Assembly (NCBI RefSeq): GCF_029382225.1
Contig: NZ_JARLTC010000005.1
Coordinates: 310,001 to 374,000, forward strand
Source: Spongiactinospora sp. TRM90649
GTDB lineage: Bacteria > Actinomycetota > Actinomycetes > Streptosporangiales > Streptosporangiaceae
DNA length: 64,000 bases
Direction of reading: 5' to 3'
Made by a program: the position numbers and the translations under genes. The notes below the pieces were generated by a model that saw only the letters and a program-made list of their open reading frames with translations, was not told where the DNA came from and made no database searches. This document shows, in pieces, positions 28,901 through 36,783 of this stretch (the first letter of the stretch is position 1; every line of letters starts with the position of its first letter).

Positions 28901-30018
28901 GCCGCGATCTCGTCGCGGCGGTCGCGTTCCAGGGCGGCCAGGCCGTCCGGGCCGGACTCCTCGATCCCGAGGGCGAGCACCTGGGACAGGGTCTCCTGCG
29001 CGCCGAGCGCGGCCTTGGCCGCCGCTTCGGCGCGGTGTTCCGCCCGCAGGGCCACGGGCAGGACCCGGTCGGCGCGGGCCGCCTCGGCGATGCCGGCGCC
29101 GAGGTCGGCGCGTTCGTCGGCGCCCGCGTCGAGGTGCGCGCGCCTGGCCAGTGCCTCGGCGTGGCGCCGTCGGCGGTCGGCCAGGTCGCGTCCGGCGTCG
29201 AGGTCGGCCCGTGCCGTCCGCAGCGCTGGCTCGCTCACCGCGACGGCGGCGGTGTCGAGGTCGAGCCGCCGCCCGGCCGCCGCGAGCAGCGCCGCCGCCC
29301 ACGCGGCCGGGTCATCGTCGTCGTCCGGCACGTCGCCGAGCAGGTCAGGGCCGGCCGCGCCGCGCATCCGGTCGGCCGCCGACTGCGCGGCCTGCGCCAG
29401 TGTCTCCTGGTCGCGCCAGCTCCGGGTGCGGTGGTCGGCCAGCCACTTCTCGATCTGGTCGAAGATCTGCACCGAGAACAGCCGTTTGAGCAGGTCGTGC
29501 CGTAGCTCGCCGTCGGCGCGCAGGAACTTGGCGAACTCGCCCTGCGGCAGCATCGCCACCTGCTGGAACTGGGCGGCGTTCATGCCGAGCAGCCCGCCGA
29601 CCAGGTCGCCGGTCTCGTCGGCGCGGGAGGACAGGAACTTCCACTCCCCGGCGGGGGTCAGCTCTTCTACCTGGACCTTGGCCTTCTCTTCGACCAGCCC
29701 CTCGCCGCGCGCCTTCGGACGCCGCCAGGCGGGCGAGCGGACCAGCCGGAGCGTCCGGCCGCGCACGGTGACCTCAAGCTCGACCCGTGGGCCCCGGCCC
29801 GCCGGGGCGTGGTCGCAGCGCAGGGACCTGGCGTCGTTGCGCTGGCCGGGGACCTGGCCGTACAGGGCGTAGCAGACGGCGTCGAGGACGGTTGTCTTGC
29901 CCGCCCCGGTGGGGCCGTGGATGAGGAACAGCCCGGCCTGGCCGAGGGCGTCGAAGTCGACGGTCTCCTCGCCGGGGAAGGACCCGAAGGCGGTGATGGT
30001 CAGGCGGTGCAGCCGCAT
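25906..30018 (-). CDS. sbcC: SbcC (Rad50-like) DNA repair ATPase, enlarged
   Basis: 1370 residues; most SbcC proteins are about 1000-1050. The head is complete: Walker A GPTGAGKTT (35-43), Q-loop QQVAMLPQGEFAKFLRA, signature ATLSGGETFV, Walker B TLFVDEGFGTLD, and the switch His in IVSHVAEL. The zinc hook is PGEPCAVCGSPEH (about residue 757). With SbcD it forms an ATP-regulated exo/endonuclease acting on hairpins and blocked ends. The extra length comes from the first arm: about 470-590 is a Gly/Pro/Ala-rich, non-coiled insertion preceded by a Thr/His-rich stretch (AAHTTRTTAAHTRSTTHRRD). ATG 30018 abuts the sbcD stop. Confidence 0.95.
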   Translation of the reverse strand: MRLHRLTITAFGSFPGEETVDFDALGQAGLFLIHGPTGAGKTTVLDAVCYALYGQVPGQRNDARSLRCDHAPAGRGPRVELEVTVRGRTLRLVRSPAWRRPKARGEGLVEEKAKVQVEELTPAGEWKFLSSRADETGDLVGGLLGMNAAQFQQVAMLPQGEFAKFLRADGELRHDLLKRLFSVQIFDQIEKWLADHRTRSWRDQETLAQAAQSAADRMRGAAGPDLLGDVPDDDDDPAAWAAALLAAAGRRLDLDTAAVAVSEPALRTARADLDAGRDLADRRRRHAEALARRAHLDAGADERADLGAGIAEAARADRVLPVALRAEHRAEAAAKAALGAQETLSQVLALGIEESGPDGLAALERDRRDEIAALAGLRAEEERRAELLRELPEIDAELRRLTARHDHATTGLTALPTRLAEAEQRLTTARDAKTALPAAHTTRTTAAHTRSTTHRRDTLYRSLTEALTTFQSLMTDEALSTPGGVAADAAVYQGPRSARPTVPLAGPEGAHVAAVGDTETENPACDRSGPEGGLPADNGSPLGRDAADAVVDPFARATGPLAAVEDPHLAGGGSAAGLPSYREAVAVLCGAVVPGIAGVGSAARVVRDELAGVERGARDELAALEGVRGDEERAAQVRERLAVLEGEREELAEREAAARAALAELPPRLAGIEERAAALRAEEAAVHTAEAAVQDARARLEDAELRDSLAVEAEEADQARRQATDTAQDLRERLLAVRQARIEGMAGELARGLVPGEPCAVCGSPEHPAPARPAGHRYTPEEEAEAETRHQAAQEARQRAESHAAVLADRLREAETRARGLARPEAREALTAAERDLAAFDGAEEKRAALEAEARRAQDELEQAREHAADLARALAETGARAAGQRAELDHLTRRLADALGDDGSVQARHDRLTAEAARPAAASAAAGRVAELADACEQARAAVPIADLTAEDADAVLSEAERALAALTEAAAGLDEASAAVERLTAERSTLEREVREAERELAAAGTRRDQSAAEADRLGARVDEARGGDATLAARLARLAGEAALLHDAAEAASAARAAGADAEEATSEARRAAAEAGFETLDHARAAARPADEFAEMQERMRALDAEAATVEAQLADPELAAAAEAPAPDLPALHDRHDTAERVHAACVSRRDQALDRRDRLAALAEELTARLAEWRPARERHLLARRMAELTGGTSADNTLDMRLSSFVLGERLRQVVEAANERLDHMSGSRYLLQYDTRKTAGSRKRSGGGLGLRVLDGWTGVDRDPATLSGGETFVTSLALALGLADVVGAEAGGAEIGTLFVDEGFGTLDDDTLDGVLDILDGLRDGGRAVGIVSHVAELRSRVPAQLVVAKTRTGSTLTCRV

Positions 30019-31146
30019 CTACGCCGCCGCCTCCTTGACCCGGCAGGCCGTCACGGCCTCCTGGAGCAGCCGTCGCTCCTCGGCGTCGGCGGGCTCGCCG
30101 CGCACCTCGCGGATGAAGTCGAGGGCGACGTCGATCTCCGGACGGCCCGCCGCGCCCGGCCGCGCCGCGACCGCCTCCCGCGCGCCGTCCGGCTCGAAGG
30201 CCAGCGTGAGCGTGTAGGGGAAGCGCTGCCGCAGCCGTTCCATGGCCCCCTTGGGCCTGACGGGGTCGGTGAGCACGACGGAGAGCCAGTGGCCTTCGAG
30301 GCCGGAGTGGCGCGGCGAGGTCAGCAGTTCGTCGATCGGGCCGCGCAGCCGCCCGATCGGGCGCGGCACCGGCGCGGGCACGAACTCGGCCTGCCGCAGC
30401 CCGGTGGCGTCGAGGTCGGCCAGCCATGATCCCTTGAGCTGGCCCGTCTCGGAGAAGGAGTAGGCCAGCGGGGAGCCGGAGTAGCGGACGGCCTCGCTCA
30501 TCCGCTGGCGGCCGTGCAGGTGGCCGAGCGCGACGTAGTCGGCGCCGTCGAACGCCGACAGCGGCACGTGGGCGACGCCGCCGACGCTGATGTCGCGCTC
30601 GCTGTCGCTGGCCTCGCCGCCGGTGACGAACGCGTGGGCGAGGACCACTCGGGGCCCGCCGCGCCGCGCCGCGTCGTCGTTGACGAGCGACATGGCGTGG
30701 CCGATCGCCGCCGTGTGGCCGCGCGCGGCCAGTTCCCAGGGGCCGCGGACGAGGTCGGGCTCAAGGTAGGGGATGCCGTAGAAGGCGACGCCCTCGACCA
30801 CCACCGGTTCGGCCACGGTGGCGGGGTCGGTGCGCAGGTGGACGCCGCCCGCGTCGATCAGCCCGGCGCCGAAGCCGAGCCGCCGGGGTGAGTCGTGGTT
30901 GCCGCTGATCATGATCACCCGCGCGCCCGCGCCGACCAGGCGGTGCAGGGCCTCGTTGCACAGCGTCACCGCGTCGACCGGCGGCAGGGCCCGGTCGTAG
31001 ACGTCGCCGGCCACGGCGACGACGTCGACGCGCTCGTTCCTGACGACGCCGACCAGATGGTCCACGAACGACGCCTGCGCGGTGAGCAGGCTCTCCCGGT
31101 GAAAGGAGCGGCCGAGGTGCCAGTCGGAGGTGTGCAGGACCCGCAT
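30019..31146 (-). CDS. sbcD: SbcD (Mre11-like) nuclease subunit
   Basis: 375 residues. The phosphoesterase motifs are all present: DWHLG (about residue 8), AGDVYDRALPP, SGNHDSPRRLGFG, VVLAHAFVTGG and ALGHLHGRQ. These ligate the two catalytic Mn ions. The C-terminal capping region ends in a basic helix (RRLLQEAVTACRVKE) that should contact SbcC. The stop codon is immediately followed by the sbcC start, so the pair is one operon. ATG 31146 has no good ribosome site, and a 20-bp inverted repeat ends only 4 bp upstream, which suggests regulation at or near the transcription start. Confidence 0.95.
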   Translation of the reverse strand: MRVLHTSDWHLGRSFHRESLLTAQASFVDHLVGVVRNERVDVVAVAGDVYDRALPPVDAVTLCNEALHRLVGAGARVIMISGNHDSPRRLGFGAGLIDAGGVHLRTDPATVAEPVVVEGVAFYGIPYLEPDLVRGPWELAARGHTAAIGHAMSLVNDDAARRGGPRVVLAHAFVTGGEASDSERDISVGGVAHVPLSAFDGADYVALGHLHGRQRMSEAVRYSGSPLAYSFSETGQLKGSWLADLDATGLRQAEFVPAPVPRPIGRLRGPIDELLTSPRHSGLEGHWLSVVLTDPVRPKGAMERLRQRFPYTLTLAFEPDGAREAVAARPGAAGRPEIDVALDFIREVRGEPADAEERRLLQEAVTACRVKEAAA

Positions 31147-31150
31147 GTGG

Positions 31151-31170
31151 CAGGAACGTAACAGTTCCTG
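31151..31170. promoter_or_regulatory. Inverted repeat directly upstream of sbcD
   Basis: CAGGAAC-gtaaca-GTTCCTG is a perfect 7-bp-arm inverted repeat starting 4 bp from the sbcD start codon. It contains GAAC-N6-GTTC, which recalls the actinobacterial LexA site (GAAC-N4-GTTC) but with two bases too many. It may be an operator for another repressor. The rest of the gap, 31171-31458, lacks a recognisable gene or RNA. It contains loose repeats of (G)ATCGCGGA and two copies of TGGCCGCATGGC (31181-31192 and 31352-31363). Confidence 0.45.
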
Positions 31171-31458
31171 GGGACAATTTTGGCCGCATGGCGGAGATGG
31201 CCGCCCGACCAGGGCAGATGACAGCTCCGTCGGCGTGTCGCGCCCCCGGGCCGAGCGCCGGCCTCGGCACTCTCGCGGAATGATCGCGGAACGGTCGCGG
31301 CACGGCGCAGGTCGCAGGATGCTAACGGTTGCGCGGCGTGATCGCGGAGCGTGGCCGCATGGCAGTCGGAGGGATTCTTTGCCGAGTACGCTGAAAGATC
31401 GGAGGGAACATTAACGACATTGGGCCGTGACTGGCCCCGATTCGGGGAGCGGAAACGA

Positions 31459-32949
31459 GTGCAGGCTGGTCGAGGCACGCTGAGCGTGGCCGCCGGTTTG
31501 GTGCTGGTGGTCCTCGCGACCGTGGGTTATGCCCTGCCGCCGTCGTTCGATCCGCCTCCGCTCCGGGCCGACGCCGCGTTCACCTCGCTGCCGCCACAGC
31601 CGGCGAGCGAGCGGACGCCCGTGGCGGCCAAGGGTCCGATCACCACCGAAGAGGTGACGGTGCCGCTGCAGGGCACCTCCTCCCGGGCGATGATCTGGGC
31701 GCCGATGACGCCCGGCCCGCACCCGGCCGTGGTCTTCGTCCACGGGTCCGGCTCGGCCGACCGCCGTGAGTTCGCCACGCAGGCCGAATGGCTGGCCAAG
31801 GCCGGCATCATCGCGATGGGCTACGACAAACGGTCCGTCGGATACTCCTTCAGCACGCGCGACTTCGGCCTGCTCGCCGACGACATCCTGCGCATGGTGC
31901 ACCACCTGCGCAACCGTCCCGACGTCGACCGCACGCGGATCGGCCTGTGGGGGGTCAGCGAGGGCACCTGGGCGACCCCGATCGCGGCGGCGCGCAGCTC
32001 CGACGTCGGCTTCCTGGTGATGGTCTCCGCGCCGAACGTGTCGCCGCTGCGCCAGGTCGCCTGGGCGCTCAACGAGCAGTTGCTGCGGCTGTACGCGCCG
32101 GTCGGCGTGCGCGACCTGCTGTCGCGGGCGATGGGCGTGGTGGGGCTGCCCTTCCTGCGCCACGATCCGCTGCCGTGGCTTTCCGAGGTGCGTCAGCCGG
32201 TGCTGGCGCTGTACGGCACGATGGATCCCTCCATCCCGTTCGTGGAGAGCACCGAGGCGCTGACCGAGGGGCTGGCCCAGGCGGGCAACGACCGGTACAC
32301 GATCAGGTTCCTCGGCGGCGCCGACCACGCGATGCGCATCCATGCCGGGCCGTTCGCGCCCGGCTACCAGGAGACGCTGGCCAACTGGATCGACCGGCTG
32401 CCGGAGAGCGGCAAGCCCACGGTGCGCATGGCAGGGGCCAATCCGGTGCAGCGCTACCAGGCCAGCGACGTCCCGGCCGCGCCGTGGTACGCGGGCGGCA
32501 CGGTGCTCGGGCTCGCGCTGTGCCTGGCCGTCGTCGGCTACGTGGCGGGCCCGGTCGCGGGCATCGTGGTACGGCTGCGCGGCCGTGACCACCGCGCGCA
32601 CGCCAACGCGGTGGTGTGGCCGCCGATCAGGAGGCGGCTGCGGCGCATGGCGGCGACCGGCCTCGGCCTGCTGGTGTCGGTGCTCGGCTTCATCACGCTG
32701 CTGGTGCTGTTCTCGATCAACCAGGCCGGGGCGTGGCCCGCCGTGCTGTCCGGCTGGCTGGTGGTCCGCGGCCTGGCGGTGCTGATGCTGCTCCAGGAGG
32801 TCACGGCGGTCGCCGCGGTGGTCTCGGGGCTGCGCGAGGGCTGGCAGCCCAGCCGCGGCCAGCACGTGGCCATCGCCGGGGTCGTCGGCGGCACCGGGGT
32901 GCTGCTGGCCGTGGCCGCCTACTACGGGTTGTTCTCGTTCCCCTGGTAG
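31459..32949 (+). CDS. Membrane-anchored alpha/beta hydrolase
   Basis: About 496 residues. The N-terminal signal anchor (GTLSVAAGLVLVVLATVGYA) is followed by an alpha/beta-hydrolase domain (about 90-340): oxyanion HGSGSADRR, nucleophile elbow GVSEG, Asp in GTMDPSIP and His in GADHAMRIH. The last roughly 130 residues contain four more hydrophobic spans. The catalytic triad is complete, so an esterase- or peptidase-type activity outside the membrane is expected; the substrate is unknown. GTG 31459 is chosen because GGGGAG lies 9 nt upstream and the anchor follows at once. The 3' end overlaps the convergent hydrolase gene by 28 bp. Confidence 0.82.
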   Translation: MQAGRGTLSVAAGLVLVVLATVGYALPPSFDPPPLRADAAFTSLPPQPASERTPVAAKGPITTEEVTVPLQGTSSRAMIWAPMTPGPHPAVVFVHGSGSADRREFATQAEWLAKAGIIAMGYDKRSVGYSFSTRDFGLLADDILRMVHHLRNRPDVDRTRIGLWGVSEGTWATPIAAARSSDVGFLVMVSAPNVSPLRQVAWALNEQLLRLYAPVGVRDLLSRAMGVVGLPFLRHDPLPWLSEVRQPVLALYGTMDPSIPFVESTEALTEGLAQAGNDRYTIRFLGGADHAMRIHAGPFAPGYQETLANWIDRLPESGKPTVRMAGANPVQRYQASDVPAAPWYAGGTVLGLALCLAVVGYVAGPVAGIVVRLRGRDHRAHANAVVWPPIRRRLRRMAATGLGLLVSVLGFITLLVLFSINQAGAWPAVLSGWLVVRGLAVLMLLQEVTAVAAVVSGLREGWQPSRGQHVAIAGVVGGTGVLLAVAAYYGLFSFPW

Positions 32950-33878
32950 ACGCGCATCCAGCGGTCGATCTCGCCGAACACCTGCTTGCGCACCGGCTCG
33001 GCGGAAAGCACCAGGTCGTGGATGCCGCCGGGCACCCGCACGCAGGTGACGTGCCCGCCGATCCTGGTCGCCCAGCGCGCCATGTGCTCGGGGTCGAGCA
33101 CGACGTCGGCGCTGTGCGCCTCTGGGGCGAAGTCGCGCAGCCGCAGGCCCTTGTCCGAGCACAGCACCAGCACGGGGACGTCCACCCGCAGCCCGGCGTG
33201 CAGGCGGCGCTGGGCCCTGCGGACCGCCGACACCCACACGGCGTGGATGGGGAACCCGGTGAGCGGCTTGAGGGCGAGGTCGTAGTCCCACTCGCCGTTG
33301 TGCGAGCGGTGCAGGCTGCTGCCGTACGCGGTGGCCAGGGCCAGCGGCAGGACGGCGCGCGCCGGCGCGTGCGACAGCGGCCAGCTCAGCAGGTCGGCCA
33401 TGATCCGCAGATAGGTCGGCACGTTGAGGTCGAGGAACGGGCTGTTGAGCACCAGCCCCTGCACCCGCCCGGAGCCGCGCACCCGGTCGGCCCACAGCGC
33501 GGCCACCAGGGCGCCGGTGGAGTGGGCGTTGATGGTCAGCACCTCGTTGCCGTCGTCCTCGCGGATCCGGCGCACCGCCTCGTCGATCTCCGGGAAGTAG
33601 TGCGTCACGCTGCGGACCAGGGCGGGGGTCTGGTGCGGCAACAGCGACCTGCCGTACTTGCGCAGGTCGAGAGCGTAGAAGTGGTAGCCCTGCGCGGTGA
33701 AGTGGTCGGCCAGGTGGGTCTGGAAGAAGTAGTCGGTGAAGCCGTGGATGTAGAGCACGGCGCGCCGAGTGGGCTCGGGCGCCGGCCGTCGCACGAGGGT
33801 GGCGATGACCTCGCCCTCCTCGTCGTGACCCATGGGCAGGACGGTCGCCTCGTAACCGGGGCCGAGCAGATCGCGCAT
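32922..33878 (-). CDS. Alpha/beta hydrolase (monoacylglycerol lipase/S33-like)
   Basis: 318 residues, cytoplasmic, no signal peptide. Motifs: oxyanion region LYIHGFTDYFFQTH, nucleophile in INAHSTGALVA (AHSTG, a variant of GxSxG), His in PGGIHDLVLSAEP, and VPVLVLCSDKG before the acid residue. The pattern DLRKYGRSL after the oxyanion loop is common in lysophospholipase or monoacylglycerol-lipase-like enzymes, so a lipid esterase is the best guess. ATG 33878 follows GAGGG immediately, closer than usual. It converges with, and overlaps by 28 bp, the membrane-anchored hydrolase gene; they are different subfamilies rather than duplicates. Confidence 0.82.
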   Translation of the reverse strand: MRDLLGPGYEATVLPMGHDEEGEVIATLVRRPAPEPTRRAVLYIHGFTDYFFQTHLADHFTAQGYHFYALDLRKYGRSLLPHQTPALVRSVTHYFPEIDEAVRRIREDDGNEVLTINAHSTGALVAALWADRVRGSGRVQGLVLNSPFLDLNVPTYLRIMADLLSWPLSHAPARAVLPLALATAYGSSLHRSHNGEWDYDLALKPLTGFPIHAVWVSAVRRAQRRLHAGLRVDVPVLVLCSDKGLRLRDFAPEAHSADVVLDPEHMARWATRIGGHVTCVRVPGGIHDLVLSAEPVRKQVFGEIDRWMRVYQGNENNP

Positions 33879-33881
33879 CCC

Positions 33882-34073
33882 TCAAGCTAACCCGCCGACG
33901 CCCCGGCGCACGACCATCCGGTAAGCGCGAAGACCGGGCTCATGACGGCCCGACTCGCCGGGATCGGCGTAGATCACCGCATCCGCGGGGACGTGGCTGT
34001 TGAATATGACCAAGGTCACGCCGGAACGGGACCGGAGGGCGGGGCGGTCCGCGTTCTTGGGATGTTCACGCAT
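33882..34073 (-). CDS. Possible small protein upstream of the hydrolase gene
   Basis: A 63-codon frame (MREHPKNADRPALRS...) ending 3 bp before the hydrolase start, with a plausible folded segment (VTLVIFNSHVPADAVIYADP). Third-position GC is raised but lower than in neighbouring genes, and there is no clear ribosome site. It is either a small leader gene co-transcribed with the hydrolase or chance. The rest of the 33879-34156 gap shows nothing recognisable. Confidence 0.25.
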   Translation of the reverse strand: MREHPKNADRPALRSRSGVTLVIFNSHVPADAVIYADPGESGRHEPGLRAYRMVVRRGVGGLA

Positions 34074-34156
34074 AAGTAGCCTGTGAGCCACGCGATCCCG
34101 TCTACGCTCCCTCCTCGACGCCGGGTGGGACACAGGGGACAAATCGCGAGGGGATC

Positions 34157-35605
34157 TTGGCGCGCGTACGGGAACGATCGAGAAGGCTCGGCATCGGTGC
34201 GTTGGCCGGATGGACACTCGTCTCGGCGATCGCACCGGGTGCCGCGCACGTGCGGGCCGGCTGGCGCCGGACGGGGTTCTCCCTGCTGGGGGTCTACCTG
34301 ATCCTGCTGCTCACGGCGGGGGTGCTGGCGTTCACCGCCGACGCCGCGCTGCTCGGGCAGCTCACCTCGTCGTCCTCGCTGAACGGCATCATCGCCGGGG
34401 CGGCGGTGCTCGGCCTGGCCTGGTTCGCGATGATCCTGCACTCGTTCGTCGTGCTGCGGCCCGGCACGCTGACGGTCAGCGGCCAGGTGCTCACCGGGGT
34501 GGTGGCCGGTTTCACGTCGGTGGCCGTCATGGTGCCGTTCGGCCTGGTCGCCCAGTGGGTCGTGATCGGCGACCAGACCCTGGAGAAGGTGTTCGACGCC
34601 GCCCCCGACCCCCTCGCGACGGTCAAGCCGGAAGACCCGTGGAACGGCCGCAACCGGGTCAACATCCTGCTGCTCGGCGGTGACGCCGACGACCACCGTC
34701 CCGGCGTGCGCACCGACAGCATCAACGTGGCCAGCGTGGACGTCAGGACCGGCAGCACCGTGCTGCTCAGCCTGCCGCGCAACCTGGAGAACGTCCGCTT
34801 CCCGCCGGGCAGCCCGATGCACGCCCGTTTCCCCGACGGCTTCCGCCTGCCCGTGGGCCCCGGCGGCGGGCGCGAGGACCTGCTGTTCGCGGTGTGGGAG
34901 TACGCCGACAGCCATCCGGAGATCTTCGGCGGACGGCAGAAGCAGGGCGCGCACACGCTGAAGGAGACGATCGGCTACACGCTCGGGCTAAAGATCGACT
35001 GGTACGCGCTGGTCAACATGTGGGGCTTCGCCCGGCTCATCGACGCGATCGGCGGCATCACCGTGACCGTGGACCGCGACGTAGTCTTCGGCAAGTACAA
35101 CGAGGGCCTGGTCCGCGCGGGCACCCGCAAGCTCAAGGGCGCCGACGCCATGTGGTTCGCCCGCTCCCGCACCTACAGCGATGACTTCACCCGGATGCGG
35201 CGCCAGCGCTGCGTGCTCGGCGCGCTGCTCGACCAGGCAGACCCGGCTACCGTGCTTTCGCGTTTCAACCAGGTGGCGCGGGCCGCCAACGAACTGCTGC
35301 GCACCGACATCCCCCGCCCGATGCTGGAACACCTGGTGCCGCTGGCGCTGAGGGTGAAGAACGCCAAGGTGACCAGCGTGCAGTTCATGCCGCCGCTGAT
35401 CAACACCGGCTATCCGGACTGGATGAAGATCCGCCTGCTCACCGTCAAGGCGATCCGCGACTCGACGCGCCCGAAGCCGGAGCCCTCCGCCAAGGCGTCG
35501 CCGCGCCCGACGGTCATGGCCAAGGAGCGCGGCACTCCCTCCGCAGTGCGCACCCCCACCCCGGACGGCGTGACCGGCCTCACCGACGGCTGTCAGGGCG
35601 CCTGA
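34157..35605 (+). CDS. LytR-CpsA-Psr (LCP) family wall-polymer ligase
   Basis: 482 residues. Three N-terminal spans (about 33-55, 70-95 and 100-130) precede the LCP domain (about 165-400). Diagnostic segments: RVNILLLGGDADDHRPGVRT with DSINVASVD, LLSLPRN, LGLKIDWYALVNMWGF, IDAIGGITVTV and ADAMWFARSR followed by DDFTRMRRQ. The Arg/Asp set that binds polyprenyl pyrophosphate is preserved. LCP enzymes attach teichoic-acid-like polymers, arabinogalactan or capsule to peptidoglycan. Start is TTG 34157, supported by GAGGGG 5-6 nt upstream. The C-terminal tail is Pro/Lys-rich. No polymer biosynthesis genes are adjacent. Confidence 0.9.
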   Translation: MARVRERSRRLGIGALAGWTLVSAIAPGAAHVRAGWRRTGFSLLGVYLILLLTAGVLAFTADAALLGQLTSSSSLNGIIAGAAVLGLAWFAMILHSFVVLRPGTLTVSGQVLTGVVAGFTSVAVMVPFGLVAQWVVIGDQTLEKVFDAAPDPLATVKPEDPWNGRNRVNILLLGGDADDHRPGVRTDSINVASVDVRTGSTVLLSLPRNLENVRFPPGSPMHARFPDGFRLPVGPGGGREDLLFAVWEYADSHPEIFGGRQKQGAHTLKETIGYTLGLKIDWYALVNMWGFARLIDAIGGITVTVDRDVVFGKYNEGLVRAGTRKLKGADAMWFARSRTYSDDFTRMRRQRCVLGALLDQADPATVLSRFNQVARAANELLRTDIPRPMLEHLVPLALRVKNAKVTSVQFMPPLINTGYPDWMKIRLLTVKAIRDSTRPKPEPSAKASPRPTVMAKERGTPSAVRTPTPDGVTGLTDGCQGA

Positions 35606-35626
35606 GCGCCGTGACCGCCACCGGGC

Positions 35627-36643
35627 TCAGACCGCGAACGAGGTGGTGGCCAGGCGGCGCAGGCGGTCTTCGTCGACCGTGTGCCCGAGCCCTGGCTGGG
35701 TCAGCGGGACGGCGACGACGCCGCCGGACGCTCCGACGGGCGGGTTGACGATCTGGGCGCTGCGCGGCGGCTGGGTGACGTCGCAGGGCAGGGTGCAGCC
35801 GGGCATCGCGGCGACGGCCACGGTGGCCGCCCGCGCGAGGCCGGTGCCCTGGCCGCCGCAGCAGGCGATCTCCCAGCCCGCGGCCATGGCGCGGTCGTGG
35901 GCGCGGCGCACCTCGCTGAGCGAGGCGAAGCGCGAGGGCCGCAGCAGCAGGGCCCTGGCGGAGCGGGCGGTGATGTGCATGGCCAGTTCGGCGTCGGAGC
36001 CGATCTCCAGGGCGACGGCGGCCGACACCTGGTCCTGCAGCGCCGCGTGGACCACCGGGTCGCCGGTCGGGAACGGCCGTTCGATGACGGTGATGTCGTA
36101 GGAGTCGAGGGCGACCAGGGCCTCGGCCGAGGTGTAGGCGGCCTGCGCGTCCACCGACATGGCCAGGCCGGGGAAGGCGTTGCGCACCGCGCGCACCGGC
36201 TCGATGTCCCAGCCGGGGTGGACGTCCATGGTGACGTGCGCGTATCCGCCGCAGACCTGCCTGTTGACCTTGGCCACCAGGCTCTCCAGCGAACGGTCGC
36301 CGCCGATCCGGACGGTCGCCATGAGCGAGGTGCGGCTGCCGCCGAGGGCGTGCGCGAGCGGAACCCCGCGCATCCGCGCCCAAAGGTCCCAGCAGGCCAT
36401 GTCGGCCGCGCTGCCGCCGCAGGACACGGTGGCCAGGTCGTCGGGGTGCTCCCAGTCGACGCCGATCAGCGCGGGGGCGAGGCTTTCCTCAAGGGTGGCC
36501 CAGGCCTTGTCGAGGCCGGGTTCGACGACCTCGCCCCAGCCGGTCATGCCGCCGTGGTCGGTGAGCCGGACCAGGATGCTCTCGGGCCGCCTGCCGTAGG
36601 GCAGGGTGAGGCGGAAGACCTCTAGTTCGCGGACGCGCGGCAA
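35627..36643 (-). CDS. MenC/o-succinylbenzoate synthase-like enolase-superfamily protein with altered active site
   Basis: 338 residues with the full enolase-superfamily layout: capping N-terminus (LPYGRRPESILVRL, GWGEVVEPG) and TIM-barrel body. Compared with OSBS enzymes, the KxK motif before PGWD reads HVTMDVHPGWD (about residue 138), so both strand-2 lysines are gone. The second catalytic Lys region reads LLLRPSRF (Arg, about residue 231), and CGGMxETG reads CCGGQGTGLAR. Metal ligands survive partly: Asp in SVDAQAAY, Glu in VIERPF, and Glu in VALEIGS where Asp is usual. I infer a protein without OSBS activity, or a different chemistry. TTG 36643 follows AGGGGG. A TetR gene lies 140 bp upstream on the same strand. 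Confidence 0.82.
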   Translation of the reverse strand: MPRVRELEVFRLTLPYGRRPESILVRLTDHGGMTGWGEVVEPGLDKAWATLEESLAPALIGVDWEHPDDLATVSCGGSAADMACWDLWARMRGVPLAHALGGSRTSLMATVRIGGDRSLESLVAKVNRQVCGGYAHVTMDVHPGWDIEPVRAVRNAFPGLAMSVDAQAAYTSAEALVALDSYDITVIERPFPTGDPVVHAALQDQVSAAVALEIGSDAELAMHITARSARALLLRPSRFASLSEVRRAHDRAMAAGWEIACCGGQGTGLARAATVAVAAMPGCTLPCDVTQPPRSAQIVNPPVGASGGVVAVPLTQPGLGHTVDEDRLRRLATTSFAV

Positions 36644-36783
36644 CGGACCCCCTGTGGTGTGCTGGACGATGAGGAGCGATCCGCCGTCCCCCGGCGCGCG
36701 GTTCTCCTCCCCTCCATGGTGCCCGGTACCGGCCCCCTCGCAAAACGGAACGGCCTATCGGGGCGGCCCGGAGCCCCGCCGCG

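Noticed and set aside
26461..29505. A 1014-codon plus-strand open frame opposite sbcC
   Set aside because: The translation is Gly/Leu/Arg-rich shadow of sbcC codons, and sbcC has all family motifs on the minus strand.
31151..31170. SOS (LexA) box upstream of sbcD
   Set aside because: The half-sites GAAC and GTTC are separated by 6 bp, whereas the actinobacterial LexA site needs 4; kept only as an unnamed inverted repeat.
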